DNA of 64,000 nt from Pseudomonas anatoliensis (GCF_017976235.1 NZ_JACVHC010000004.1:232699-296698), one strand, 5' to 3'. Numbered from the stretch's first letter, positions 17,559-26,464 are shown. Program-made: numbers and translations. Notes: generated by a model from the sequence alone, not told the origin.

Positions 17559-18452
17559 TCAAGCCATTTCCAGTGATTCAACCAAAGGTGCGGGATAGAC
17601 GGCTTGCTGCACCTCAATCCACGCATTGAGATTGGCGCCGACCATGCCCCGGCGCCACATGAGCCACGTTGTCGCACCCGCGAACGGTTCGGCCAACGGG
17701 TGCACCGCTACGCTCTCGCGCCCCGGCAGGCTGGCCAGCATCGACTCCGACATCAGCGCCACCCCGCTGCCGGCAATCACGCAGGCGAGCATGCCTTGAT
17801 AGGACTCGATCTCCATGGCCCGGCCCATTGCCGCGTGGGCATGGGCAAACCATGCCTCCAGACGCATGCGATAGGAACAGCCACGACGAAAGGTGAACAC
17901 CGACCGCCCTTCGACATCACTGGCGGTGTGCACGGGCGGATGATCAATCTCGGTGATCAGCACCAGCCTTTCCTCGCAGAGCGCCACGCCGTCGAGCCCG
18001 GCCAGTTGCAGGGGCCCGTCTACCAACGCCGCGTCGAGGCGTCCGGTGAGCAAACCTTCCAGCAACTCACCGCTCGGCGCCGACTGTACTTGCAGGTTCA
18101 CCGCCGGATATTGCTTGTGATAGCGCGCCAGCAATGCCGGCAGATGGATAGCGGCGGTGCTGTACATCGTGCCCAGCACAAAATCCCCCGCCGGTTGCCC
18201 GCCCATTACCGCCGCGCTGGCCTGATCTCGCAGGGCGAACAGTTTGCCGGTGTAGTCCAGCAAGACTTTTCCCGCAGGCGAGAGCTGCAAACGCTGACGC
18301 TCACGGACGAACAATTCCACGCCCATTTGCTCTTCAAGCTGCTTGAGCCGTGTCGACAGGTTCGACGGCACTCGGTGCAAGCGTTCGGCGGCGCGGGTGA
18401 TCGAACCTTCCTCGGCGACCGCCTGAAAAATCCGCAGTTGGCTGAACTCCAC
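17559..18452 (-). CDS. LysR-family regulator, PtrR/YneJ-like
   Basis: 297-residue LysR regulator with HTH at about 2-62 (RAAERLHRVPSNLSTRLKQLEEQMGVE region). It resembles E. coli PtrR (YneJ), a regulator of putrescine use, through the shared VPSNL(S/T)TR, ESYQGMLACVIAGSG and WRRG segments as I recall them. It is divergent from an MFS transporter 105 bp away, which is its likely target. Whether putrescine is the ligand here is unproven, although the nearby gbuA reaction route also leads toward putrescine or 4-aminobutyrate. Confidence 0.83.
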   Translation of the reverse strand: MEFSQLRIFQAVAEEGSITRAAERLHRVPSNLSTRLKQLEEQMGVELFVRERQRLQLSPAGKVLLDYTGKLFALRDQASAAVMGGQPAGDFVLGTMYSTAAIHLPALLARYHKQYPAVNLQVQSAPSGELLEGLLTGRLDAALVDGPLQLAGLDGVALCEERLVLITEIDHPPVHTASDVEGRSVFTFRRGCSYRMRLEAWFAHAHAAMGRAMEIESYQGMLACVIAGSGVALMSESMLASLPGRESVAVHPLAEPFAGATTWLMWRRGMVGANLNAWIEVQQAVYPAPLVESLEMA

Positions 18453-18557
18453 AACCTTTCTCCAGAACAGAACAAGTTACTCACTATTATTCAATTTTAA
18501 AGAAAGTCAATCAGTCCTAGCCTGACGGTCATTGATCTTGCCAACGGAATCCAGACC

Positions 18558-19739
18558 ATGTCGCCGCTGATTCGCTTATCCGCCTGCTTCGTCGCCCTGA
18601 TGATGGCCATGGGCATCGGGCGCTTCGCCCTCACCCCGCAAATGCCGCACCTGCTCAGCGAGGGGCAGTTTGACCTGACTGCCGCCGGTCTGATTGCCGC
18701 GGCCAATTACCTCGGTTACCTGCTCGGTGCGGTGGATGCGATGTTTGCCCATCGTCCGCAACAGGTTCAGCGGCGTCTGCACGGCGGCTTGTGGCTGTGT
18801 GTGCTGCTGACGCTGGCGTCGTTCTGGGCGAATGGCTTCTGGGCACATCTGCTGCTGCGCTTCGGAACCGGTGTGGCGAGTGCCTGGGTGCTGGTGATGA
18901 TTACTGCGCTCAGTCAGCCACTGGCGGTGGCAGCGGGTCGCCCACGACTGGGTGCGCTGGTATTTGCCGGGCCGGGGTTGGGGATTTTTCTGACAGGGTT
19001 GCTGGCGCTGATCTCACATCTGTTGAACCAGACGTCCGCGACGTTGTGGCTGATCTATGCCGCGGCCGCGTTGGTGATGATGTTGGGGGTCTGGCGACTC
19101 CTGCCACAACAGGTCGCCGCGAAGGCAACTGATGCAGCGGCCGTCAGCCCGGCGAGTCGTGGCATTGGCCGTCTGGCGTTGATTTACGCGCTGTACGGCG
19201 TCGGTTACATCATTCCGGCCACGTTCCTGTCGCAAATGGCCAACGCGCAGTTTCACGGGCGATGGCAGGCCGATCTGTTCTGGCCGTGCTTCGGCCTTGG
19301 CGCCGCCATCGGCGTCTTGCTGGTGAGCCTGCGTCGTCACGATCCGCACACCACGCGTCACTGGTTGATGGCGACGTTATGGCTGCAAGCCGCCGGGGTG
19401 TTCGCCTGCTTGCTGGGCAGCGGCTGGGGATTGGCGCTGGGCGTCATCTTCTGCGGGACGCCATTCCTGGCCTGCATGCAACTGGTCATGCAACGCTCGC
19501 GGGAACTGGCGCCGCACGCCACCCAGCGTAATGCCGGCATGCTCACCGCTTGCTTCGCCGTTGGTCAGCTCAGCGGCCCGTTACTGGCCGCGCTGAGCAG
19601 CCATTTCAGCGGTGGCTTGCAACCGGCGTTGGTGATAGCCGGCAGTGGTTTGCTGATTGCTGGCGGTCTGGCGATGCAATCGACGGTTACTGGCCCAGCG
19701 CTTTGCGCAAACGCCGACGCAGCCACTGCTCGGCGCTGA
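18558..19739 (+). CDS. YbfB/YjiJ-family MFS transporter
   Basis: 393-residue major facilitator with 12 predicted helices. The first helix contains the MGIGRFALTPQMP motif typical of YbfB/YjiJ members. Substrate is unknown. It is divergent from the PtrR-like LysR gene. Its 3' end overlaps the 3' end of the convergent DMT gene by 53 bp (19687-19739); both reading frames end in credible C-termini, so transcription of one strand may interfere with the other. Confidence 0.85.
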   Translation: MSPLIRLSACFVALMMAMGIGRFALTPQMPHLLSEGQFDLTAAGLIAAANYLGYLLGAVDAMFAHRPQQVQRRLHGGLWLCVLLTLASFWANGFWAHLLLRFGTGVASAWVLVMITALSQPLAVAAGRPRLGALVFAGPGLGIFLTGLLALISHLLNQTSATLWLIYAAAALVMMLGVWRLLPQQVAAKATDAAAVSPASRGIGRLALIYALYGVGYIIPATFLSQMANAQFHGRWQADLFWPCFGLGAAIGVLLVSLRRHDPHTTRHWLMATLWLQAAGVFACLLGSGWGLALGVIFCGTPFLACMQLVMQRSRELAPHATQRNAGMLTACFAVGQLSGPLLAALSSHFSGGLQPALVIAGSGLLIAGGLAMQSTVTGPALCANADAATARR

Positions 19740-20616
19740 CAAACGTGATGCCGAGCAACACCAGTACAGCGCCGATGACGAAGTTCAGGCTCAGTTGTTC
19801 ACCGAGCAGCAACACGCCGAAGGTGACGCCGAACAGTGGCGTCATGAACGAGAACACCGCCAGGTTGGCCGCCAGATAACGCCGCAACAACCAGAACCAC
19901 ACCAGGTAACTGAAGAACGACACCACCAGCCCTTGAAACAGCACGCTGGCCACCGCCACAGCGGTCAGGTTGACATGGCCGATCTGGCCGCTGAAAAGCG
20001 CAATCAACAGCAGGCCGACGAAGCCGACGATCAACTGATAGAACAGGGTCAACGTCACCGGGGCTTCCGACAGGCGCGATGCGCGCACCACCACCGTGGT
20101 CGCGCCCCAGCAGGCGCCGGCCAATACACCAAAGGCATCGCCCAATAACATGCGCCGATCAAGGTTGTCCCACGACACACCACCAGCAAACGCAATCGCG
20201 ATACCGATGAAGGCGAGCAAAATCCCCAGCCACTGCAACGGTCGCAAACGCTCACTGGCCAACAGAAAATGCACGCCCAGCGCGGTAAAAATCGGTGCGG
20301 TGTAGAGGAACACCGACATGTGCGCTGCCGTGGTCAGTTGCAAGCCTTCGGAGATAAAGAAGAACTCCAGCCCGAACAACGCACCGGCCAGCAAGCCGCC
20401 GCGCCAGGTGCTGCCTACCTGATCCCAACCGCCCTTCCAGCAGATCAGCAATCCGACCAGCAGCGCAGAAATCCCCGAGCGCCCCGCCGCTTGCATCACC
20501 GGCGCAATGTCAGGTGCAGCCCACTTGATCATCACCTGCTGCACACCCCAGATCAGGCACAGACCGATCATCACCTGCAAAGCAAAACGGTCGGCATTGC
20601 GCCGCTCGACAATCAC
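19687..20616 (-). CDS. EamA/DMT-family transporter
   Basis: 309-residue inner-membrane transporter with ten helices in two EamA halves (LIWGVQQVMIKWAAP at the first helix). Substrate is unknown; the family exports amino acids and other metabolites. The start chosen is the GTG at 20616 with GAGG 7 bases upstream; upstream in-frame starts lack a ribosome site. It converges on and overlaps the MFS gene at its 3' end. Confidence 0.83.
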   Translation of the reverse strand: MIVERRNADRFALQVMIGLCLIWGVQQVMIKWAAPDIAPVMQAAGRSGISALLVGLLICWKGGWDQVGSTWRGGLLAGALFGLEFFFISEGLQLTTAAHMSVFLYTAPIFTALGVHFLLASERLRPLQWLGILLAFIGIAIAFAGGVSWDNLDRRMLLGDAFGVLAGACWGATTVVVRASRLSEAPVTLTLFYQLIVGFVGLLLIALFSGQIGHVNLTAVAVASVLFQGLVVSFFSYLVWFWLLRRYLAANLAVFSFMTPLFGVTFGVLLLGEQLSLNFVIGAVLVLLGITFVSAEQWLRRRLRKALGQ

Positions 20617-20669
20617 CGCAACACCTCGAACACACACAACATGGCAGCCATCCATTGGTCAAAACAAAA

Positions 20670-20689
20670 CCCCGGATCAATGTCCGGGG
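20670..20689 (-). terminator. Terminator on the minus strand ahead of the DMT gene
   Basis: Read on the minus strand, a 7-bp stem CCCCGGA/TCCGGGG with a 6-base loop is followed by TTTTGTTTT. It should stop transcripts coming from the DUF2177 gene before the DMT gene starts. Confidence 0.7.
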
Positions 20690-20800
20690 CGAAGGGTCGT
20701 GGCGTCGATTATTAACCAGTGCGACAGAAAAAGCCGTCTGGAAAAGACATTTAATTTGTCTGCTGCGTCAGTGGTGAATGGCTGTCGGCTGCGCCGCCAA

Positions 20801-20890
20801 TCGCTGGCAAGCCAGCTCTCACAAGTTCGTGGCGCCTACCCCTGTCTCGTGCTCGACACAAAACCCTGTGGGAGCTGGCTTGCCAGCGAT
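20801..20890. repeat. REP pair of the second family (TCGCTGGCAAGCCAGCTC)
   Basis: Inverted copies at both ends of a 45-base spacer, the second copy in this window of the family also found at 10645-10732. It lies directly behind the DUF2177 gene. Confidence 0.88.
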
Positions 20891-20913
20891 GAGGCCAGCT
20901 CAATCAACGCTGT

Positions 20914-21318
20914 TCAGGAGTATGACTTCACCAGCCGTTTCGCCACTAGAAAACCAACAGTACAAGCCACAGCGGTGGCAAACGTCCCCCACGCCCAATC
21001 AAGCAACGACACCTGCACCGACCATCCGCGCAACGTCGCCCAATTGGTCAGGTCATACGTGCCATACGCTACCAGCCCCAACAGTGCGCCCATCTTCGCT
21101 GCCCTCTGCCAGTTCAGCGCAGGCAACACCACGAACACCACGCAACCGAAAACATACAGGCAATAAAAAACCGCTGCGGGAACCAGCAGCGGTTTTTCAA
21201 GCATCAACGGTCCGAGCAGTTCGCGATAGGTCGGCGCCATCAACAGGCCGAGCCATATCCCGTCGAGCAACAGAAATGTCACCAGCGTTGCAACATAAGC
21301 AATCAGCGCTTTCTTCAT
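20914..21318 (-). CDS. DUF2177 membrane protein
   Basis: 134-residue integral membrane protein with four predicted helices. It shows LLLDGIWLGLLMAPTYRELLGPLM near the N-terminus and the LVAYGTYDLTNWATLRGW segment characteristic of DUF2177. The ATG at 21318 has GAGG 7 bases upstream. Function is unknown. It is a single gene bounded downstream by a REP pair and a terminator. Confidence 0.85.
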   Translation of the reverse strand: MKKALIAYVATLVTFLLLDGIWLGLLMAPTYRELLGPLMLEKPLLVPAAVFYCLYVFGCVVFVVLPALNWQRAAKMGALLGLVAYGTYDLTNWATLRGWSVQVSLLDWAWGTFATAVACTVGFLVAKRLVKSYS

Positions 21319-21332
21319 CACACCATCCTCAA

Positions 21333-21405
21333 TGTAGGAGTTGCCGCAGGCTGCGATCTTCTGCCGTTGAAGATCAACAGATCGCAGCCTTCGGCATCTC
21401 CTGCA
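21333..21405. repeat. REP pair, GTAGGAGCTGCCG family (degenerate)
   Basis: Inverted copies with several changes (GTAGGAGTTGCC; GGCATCTCCTGCA), sitting just upstream of the DUF2177 start and behind cvfB. Confidence 0.85.
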
Positions 21406-21421
21406 TGGGGCCGGCGTTGGC

Positions 21422-22258
21422 TCAGCTTAGTTCAATACGATCCGCATGAATGACGATCTTGCCTTCCTTGTACAGCGAACCGATGGCCTTCTTGAAGTTG
21501 CCCTTGCTGACACCGAACAGGCTGCTGATCAATGCCGGATCGCTCTTGTCGCTGACCGGCAGGGTGCCGTCATTTTCGCGCAACTTGGCCAGAATCTTCG
21601 AGTTCAGGCTGCTCGCCGCTTCCTGGCCAACCGGTTGCAGGCTCAGGCTGATCTTCCCGTCGGCGCGCACTTCCTTGATGAAGCCTTTTTCGCTCATGCC
21701 GGCGCGCATGAACTTGAAGATTTCGTTCTTGTGAATCAAACCCCAGTGTTTGTTGTTGATGATTGCCTTGAAGCCCATATCGGTAGCTTCGGCAACCAGC
21801 AGATCAACTTCCTGACCCGGGCTGTAGCTGGCCGGGGTTTTGTCGAGGTAGCGATCCAGTCGCGCAGTGGCAGTGATACGACGGGTGTGCTTGTCGAGGT
21901 AGACATGCACCACGCAATATTCGCCGGCAGTCATCTGACGCTTCTCTTCGGAATACGGCAGCAACAGATCCTTCGGCAAGCCCCAGTCGAGGAACACACC
22001 GATGCTGTTGACTTCAACAACTTTCAAACTGGCGAATTCACCGACCTGAACTTTCGGTTTTTCAGTGGTAGCGAGAAGTTTGTCTTCGCTATCCAGATAA
22101 ACAAATACGTTGAGCCAGTCTTCATCTTCGCTGGGAATATCTTTAGGGATATAACGGTTGGGCAAAAGAATTTCGCCGTCGGCACCGCCGTCCAGATATA
22201 AACCGAAGTTAGTGTGTTTAACCACTTGCAAACTGTTGTAGCGCCCGACTAAAGCCAT
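21422..22258 (-). CDS. CvfB-family S1-like RNA-binding protein
   Basis: 278-residue cytoplasmic protein with three S1-type OB-fold repeats (GRYNSLQVVKHTNFGLYLDGG, VGEFASLKVVEVNSIGVFLDWG, GQEVDLLVAEATDMGFKAI). A C-terminal winged helix (ISSLFGVSKGNFKKAIGSLYKEGKI) completes the CvfB/YitL domain order. CvfB binds RNA and affects virulence gene expression in Staphylococcus; the role in Pseudomonas is unclear. The start at 22258 follows a GAGGG site, and five upstream in-frame codons are left out. Confidence 0.87.
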   Translation of the reverse strand: MALVGRYNSLQVVKHTNFGLYLDGGADGEILLPNRYIPKDIPSEDEDWLNVFVYLDSEDKLLATTEKPKVQVGEFASLKVVEVNSIGVFLDWGLPKDLLLPYSEEKRQMTAGEYCVVHVYLDKHTRRITATARLDRYLDKTPASYSPGQEVDLLVAEATDMGFKAIINNKHWGLIHKNEIFKFMRAGMSEKGFIKEVRADGKISLSLQPVGQEAASSLNSKILAKLRENDGTLPVSDKSDPALISSLFGVSKGNFKKAIGSLYKEGKIVIHADRIELS

Positions 22259-22598
22259 TTCCAAAACCCTCATTGCGTGGGCGGCATTCTACCCGGTTTT
22301 ACCGGGAACGTTCGCCGGCAAAACGGCGAGGCCGGGAAAATCTGCGCAACGCCTTGATTCTCCTTGGTCGGGCACGCGCGCGGTGCCACTCGTCAGACTG
22401 ATTCGGTGCCCAGCGAAAGGCCGCCACAGTGCCGCAATGCATAGATGTTTTTAACTAAAACAGCAGGTTAGCGAATTATTTCGAATATTTAACCGAGAAT
22501 AATCCACCCTGGCGGTTGGTTATTCCGGGGGATATTTACCGAGCTATTGTCAAGCAATTACTGTACGATACCTGGCCGAGTTACTCTTCTACAGGTTA
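22259..22598. other. Gene-free interval between cvfB and a small gene
   Basis: A 340-bp divergent upstream region. It holds a 5-bp stem hairpin CCCGGTTTTACCGGG at 22292-22306 and an AT-rich stretch at 22440-22560 where promoters of either gene could lie. I see no further gene or REP element. Confidence 0.5.
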
Positions 22599-22787
22599 AT
22601 GGCCGCCATGCGTGTAAAAGCATCCACCAGCAAAGCAAAGCCAGCCCCAGCCGTTGAAACAAGCGAATCGATCAACGATCAGATCGCTTTGTTCCTCAAG
22701 TCCGGCGGCGAGATCCAGCAAATTGCCAAAGGCGTCAGCGGCCAGACGTTCGGTCCGTCCAAGCAGATCAGCCTGGGCAAGAAGTAA
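22599..22787 (+). CDS. 62-residue small protein with FLKSGGEIQQI motif
   Basis: Small basic protein: a Lys/Ala/Pro-rich N-terminus (about 1-22), a helix (SINDQIALFLKSGGEIQQI) and a tail GPSKQISLGKK. The segment resembles, from memory, the FLSRGGKVQEI part of the RNA polymerase-binding protein SutA of P. aeruginosa, although the acidic N-terminus of SutA is absent. The first ATG (22599) has AGG only 3 bases away, and the ATG at 22608 is an alternative. Coding is supported by the composition and sense of the protein; function is unknown. Confidence 0.6.
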   Translation: MAAMRVKASTSKAKPAPAVETSESINDQIALFLKSGGEIQQIAKGVSGQTFGPSKQISLGKK

Positions 22788-23003
22788 TCCCCGGTAATAC
22801 ACCCGTCCCTAGGCGCTTTGAGCTTCGAAGCGTCTGGACTGGCACCGCGCAATCCCCCCTTCGCTTTAAACAAAAACCCATCTAATTTTTGACAATCGAC
22901 GAACGGCCATCAATGCCGATCATTCGTCGGTATCCTTGCACACGTCTAGATCAAGCGTTTCAGCAGGTCCGCAGCCCTGCGCTCGCTGTTCATGGAGTGA
23001 CGC

Positions 23004-23720
23004 ATGCGTAAAAATTCCCGTTTATTGCTTGTAGCCCTGCTGGCTTGCCCGCCTGTGCACGCGCAGATTTTCCAGCGCGAGCTCGGCGACTTCGACCTCA
23101 AGCTGGGCACCACTCCCTCTCGCAGCATGGCGCAAGGACTAGTCAAACCGGCGTCCACTGGCTCGTTTCATGGCGGACTCGACCTTAGTCACGACAGTGG
23201 CATCTATATCGGCCAATACGCACCGAGCATGGGCATCACGCCGGGCAAGAACCTCGAAATCGATTCCTACGTCGGCTTTAAACAACCTTTCGACGAAACC
23301 CTCGGCTACGAAGTGGGGATGATCCACTACAGCTATCCCAAAGTGGACACCCTCGACAGCCAGGAATTATTCGGCGGCCTGACCCTGCTCGGCAGCCGAT
23401 TCGGCATTGCCTTGAGCAACGACCCGGATAAACAGAACAACACGCTGTTCGCCGACCTCAGCGGTAATCAGCCGTTCGGCATTGGTGTCAGCATGAAATA
23501 CACCACCCACCAGTTGAATTCGCCGGTCGCGGTAGACGGTGGTTACGTCAGCAGTTTTACTGACTGGTCGGTGAAATTGTCCCGGCCCTTCATGGGCGTC
23601 GACCTCGACCTGATCTACAGCAACTCCAGCCTCAGCGGCAGCGATTGCTCGGCCTATTCCGGGCACAACAGCGAGTGCGATGGCCTCGTCACACTCAAGG
23701 CTGCACGCGCGTTCTATTGA
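23004..23720 (+). CDS. TorF-family putative outer-membrane porin
   Basis: 238-residue protein with a signal peptide ending near residue 20 (LLLVALLACPPVHA). The body is strand-rich with alternating hydrophobic residues (GGLDLSHDSGIYIGQYAPS, NLEIDSYVGFKQPF) and ends in a C-terminal aromatic residue, typical of small outer-membrane barrels of the TorF/Gcw_chp type. GGAG lies 7 bases before the start. It is a single gene; substrate is unknown. Confidence 0.75.
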   Translation: MRKNSRLLLVALLACPPVHAQIFQRELGDFDLKLGTTPSRSMAQGLVKPASTGSFHGGLDLSHDSGIYIGQYAPSMGITPGKNLEIDSYVGFKQPFDETLGYEVGMIHYSYPKVDTLDSQELFGGLTLLGSRFGIALSNDPDKQNNTLFADLSGNQPFGIGVSMKYTTHQLNSPVAVDGGYVSSFTDWSVKLSRPFMGVDLDLIYSNSSLSGSDCSAYSGHNSECDGLVTLKAARAFY

Positions 23721-23796
23721 TTGGCTGAACTGCCGGGTTCATTCTGCGTTCACATGAGAATCAGACCCTACGGCTAGCCATCGCAAGGATTCGCCC

Positions 23797-24666
23797 ATGT
23801 CTCGCTGGTTCAAACACATCGCTGCCCTGCTGATTTGCACCCTCGCCCTTGGCGCCTGCAGCCGCGTCGGCCTGGCGTATCGCAATCTCGACGTGATCAT
23901 CCCGTGGACGCTCGGCGACTACCTGGACATGAACGGCGAGCAAAAGGGCTGGTTCAACGAGCGCCTCCAGGAACACCTGAGCTGGCACTGCACCACGCAA
24001 TTGCCGGGCTATCTCGACTGGCTGGATCGTTTGCAAACGATGGTCGAAACCAATCAGGTCACTGACGAAGCGCTTCAGGCGCGCACCGTGGAAGCAAAGA
24101 AAGCCATTGCCGAAACTGCGCGGGAGATCACCCCGTCAGCCATCGAACTTCTGCAAGGCCTGGACGATAAGCAGGTAGAGGAGATGAACGACGCGTTTGC
24201 CAAGGATCTGCGCAAACGCCAGCAGGATTACGTCAAACCGCCACTGGCCGAGCAGATCAAGGAACGTGGCGAGCGCATGGAGAAACGCCTGAACGACTGG
24301 CTCGGCCCGCTAAGCCCGACACAAAGACAGAGAGTGGCGACTTGGTCCAACGACCTGGGCGATCAGAACACCCAATGGATTGCCAATCGTGAGCACTGGC
24401 AGAAGCAGTTCAGCGCGGCGGTTGCACAGCGCAAAAGTCCCGAGTTCCCACAACGCATCGAGACTCTTTTGATCAATCGCGAGAGTTTATGGACGGCGGA
24501 TTACCGCAAGGCCTACGCCAACACTGAGGCACAAGGACGGGCGCTGGCGGTCGACCTGATGGCTGAGAGTACGCCGCAGCAGCGGGAGCGATTGCTGAAG
24601 AAGATCGAGGGAGTGCGTAAAGACTTCAATGATCTGAAGTGTTTGAAGGCTGCAAAACAGGGGTGA
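23797..24666 (+). CDS. DUF6279 family lipoprotein
   Basis: 289-residue lipoprotein with signal peptide and lipobox LGAC (Cys at about residue 21). The mature part is almost entirely helical and highly charged, with the WTLGDYLDMNGEQKGWFNERL segment typical of this uncharacterised family. It is expected in the envelope, probably facing the periplasm. It starts 76 bp after the TorF-like gene without an obvious terminator between them, so co-transcription is possible. Function is unknown. Confidence 0.8.
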   Translation: MSRWFKHIAALLICTLALGACSRVGLAYRNLDVIIPWTLGDYLDMNGEQKGWFNERLQEHLSWHCTTQLPGYLDWLDRLQTMVETNQVTDEALQARTVEAKKAIAETAREITPSAIELLQGLDDKQVEEMNDAFAKDLRKRQQDYVKPPLAEQIKERGERMEKRLNDWLGPLSPTQRQRVATWSNDLGDQNTQWIANREHWQKQFSAAVAQRKSPEFPQRIETLLINRESLWTADYRKAYANTEAQGRALAVDLMAESTPQQRERLLKKIEGVRKDFNDLKCLKAAKQG

Positions 24667-24740
24667 AGATCAAAAGATCGCAGCCTTCGGCAGCTCCTAC
24701 ATGGTTTTGTGTAGGAGCTGCCGGAGGCTGCGATCTTTTG
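24667..24740. repeat. REP pair, GTAGGAGCTGCCG family
   Basis: Outward-pointing copies separated by about 8 bases, filling the whole gap between two converging genes; it probably works as a bidirectional 3'-end structure. Confidence 0.93.
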
Positions 24741-24743
24741 CTT

Positions 24744-25136
24744 TTAGGCTATCTGCGCTTTGGACGCCACTTCATCAAATGTCACTTCATCCAGCGCATC
24801 TTCCTGATCGTCCAGTACTTCGCGCGGATGATCATTGCCCGGAATGCTGCTGTCGATCAGGCTCAACAGGCTCGCCCCACGCGGGGTCAGCTTGAAATTG
24901 TTACCTGTGCTGCCCTCATCATCGGAACGCGGCTCGATGTATCCACGATCAAGCAACAAACCTTCATACTCGCAAGCCAGCGTTTTCAAGTGATCCAGAT
25001 TCTCGATCGGCTCGCCTGCACTGGCCTTCGCCGCCGCGTAATCCTCGGCGTATTTTCGAGGGGCGAAGCTTTCGCCAGCACTGTTCTGCACTTCATGCAG
25101 CAATCGCTCAATCAAATCCCAGTTATAAGTCGTCAT
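24744..25136 (-). CDS. DUF2513-like protein
   Basis: 130-residue acidic cytoplasmic protein. The N-terminal part (YNWDLIERLLHEVQN) and the central EYEGLLLDRGYIEPRS...KLTPRGASLL segment fit DUF2513, a winged-helix-like family of unknown function often linked to mobile or regulatory loci. The C-terminal 30 residues are mainly Asp/Glu and probably flexible. Single gene; no partner is visible. Confidence 0.65.
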   Translation of the reverse strand: MTTYNWDLIERLLHEVQNSAGESFAPRKYAEDYAAAKASAGEPIENLDHLKTLACEYEGLLLDRGYIEPRSDDEGSTGNNFKLTPRGASLLSLIDSSIPGNDHPREVLDDQEDALDEVTFDEVASKAQIA

Positions 25137-25311
25137 CCTGATTCAACCTCCGGTGCGCGTGATTTTGGGCGCGTTCATAGGTTGTGACCCAGGCGCGCTG
25201 CAGCCGTTCAGCCTCATTTTGCGCGGCGACCGACCGGCGGTCTGTCGAATTCCCGGCGGGTTAAACGACTAGTCTGAAACAGACGGTTTCAACCCCGCAG
25301 GAGAAATCATC

Positions 25312-26046
25312 ATGAACGTTGAGAATCATCCGGTGGTATCGCGCGAAGAATGGCTTGCCGCTCGTAAGCAGCACCTGGCTCATGAAAAAGCGTTCACCAA
25401 GGAACGCGACCGCCTCAGCGCTGAACGCCGAGCATTGCCTTGGATGAAAATCGACAAGGACTACCACTTCCAGGGCCCCAACGGCGAACTGAAACTCGCC
25501 GACCTGTTCGGCAAAAACAGCCAATTAGTGGTGTACCACTTCATGTTCGCCAAAGACTGGGAGGAAGGTTGTCAGGGTTGCTCGTTTTTGAGCGACCACA
25601 TCGATGGCGCCAATCAGCATCTGGCCCATCACGACCTCGCCGTGGTGGCTGTTTCCCATGCACCGTTCAACGAATTTCAGGACTTTAAACGGCGGATGGG
25701 CTGGAAGTTCGACTGGGTGTCGTCAGAAGGTTGCGACTTCAACTATGACTTCGGCGTTTGCGCGCGCGCTGAAGATGTTGCGGCTGGCAAGGCTACTTAC
25801 AACTACGAAAAAACCGACAGTGTCGAAGAGGAAATGCCGGGGCTGAGTGTGTTTTATCGTAATGATAAAGGTGAGATTTTCCACACGTACTCAACGTATG
25901 CCCGAGGACTGGATATGTTGGTCGGCGCCTACAACTACCTCGACCTTACGCCCAAGGGCAGGAATGAGGACGAGATCATGGAATGGGTGCGGCATCATGA
26001 TCGCTATGAAGGTGGAAACCGATCCAGTTGCTGCCACGCAAGTTAG
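25312..26046 (+). CDS. DUF899 thioredoxin-fold protein
   Basis: 244-residue cytoplasmic protein of the DUF899 (AAL42-like) family with a thioredoxin-type fold. It shows LVVYHFMFAKDWEEGC and a CQGC motif at about residues 87-90 in the place of a redox CxxC. Later come AVVAVSHAPFNEFQDFKRRMGWKF and GLSVFYRN. AGGAG lies 9 bases before the ATG. A redox role is inferred from fold and cysteines; no substrate is known. Confidence 0.8.
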   Translation: MNVENHPVVSREEWLAARKQHLAHEKAFTKERDRLSAERRALPWMKIDKDYHFQGPNGELKLADLFGKNSQLVVYHFMFAKDWEEGCQGCSFLSDHIDGANQHLAHHDLAVVAVSHAPFNEFQDFKRRMGWKFDWVSSEGCDFNYDFGVCARAEDVAAGKATYNYEKTDSVEEEMPGLSVFYRNDKGEIFHTYSTYARGLDMLVGAYNYLDLTPKGRNEDEIMEWVRHHDRYEGGNRSSCCHAS

Positions 26047-26078
26047 TCTTTGATGCCGTGTCATCGCCATTGAGAAGC

Positions 26079-26118
26079 CTCGCTCCCATAAAGTCTGCGG
26101 AGGATTGATGGGAGCGAG
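26079..26118. repeat. Long inverted repeat behind the DUF899 gene
   Basis: Perfect 11-bp arms CTCGCTCCCAT (26079-26089) and ATGGGAGCGAG (26108-26118) with an 18-base loop. No T-run follows directly, so it may be a divergent REP-like element or an atypical terminator. Confidence 0.65.
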
Positions 26119-26187
26119 ACTGAACTTTTAACCGGCCAAAGCCCTCAACCGTTTAACCCGCCTTAACCGGAACTGAGGCCTGCTCCC

Positions 26188-26463
26188 ATGAAAACCCTGA
26201 TCAAGCTCACACTCGCTGCCACTCTCGCCTGCGCCCTGCCCGTCTGGGCCTGCACGCCGGAAGAAGCCACCGCTAAACGCGAACAACTGGCCAAGGAAGT
26301 CACCCGGCTCACCGAACAGAATCCAGCCAAGGCCAAGGAGATCAACGCGGAATTGCAGAAGATGGACCTGGGCACGGCCAGTGCGGATTTGCCGGACAAG
26401 TGCCAGTTGATTGATCAGCGCTTGAAAGAGCTGAATTCGGCTGAGAAGAAAGCGGACAGCTAA
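26188..26463 (+). CDS. Small secreted protein of unknown function
   Basis: 91-residue protein with a clear signal peptide (KTLIKLTLAATLACALPVWA, cleavage near residue 21). A mature helical, highly charged segment carries two cysteines (CTPEEATAK, PDKCQLI) that could form one disulfide. It is likely periplasmic. GAGG followed by CCTGCTCCC precedes the ATG, so the ribosome site is weak. No family recognised. Confidence 0.7.
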   Translation: MKTLIKLTLAATLACALPVWACTPEEATAKREQLAKEVTRLTEQNPAKAKEINAELQKMDLGTASADLPDKCQLIDQRLKELNSAEKKADS

Positions 26464-26464
26464 A

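Noticed and set aside
17260-17560. ANR box for the PA1414-like gene
   Set aside because: TTGAT appears downstream (near 17249) but no TTGAT-N4-ATCAA arrangement lies upstream of the gene.
22596-22802. 68-codon minus-strand frame over the small gene at 22599-22787
   Set aside because: The plus-strand product has a sensible composition with a Lys-rich arm and a defined helix; the minus-strand frame contains repeated Gly/Cys and no plausible ribosome site.
24744-25136. DUF2513-like gene considered as part of a mobile element or toxin-antitoxin pair
   Set aside because: It stands alone between a lipoprotein gene and a DUF899 gene, with no partner frame, integrase or attachment-like repeat beside it.
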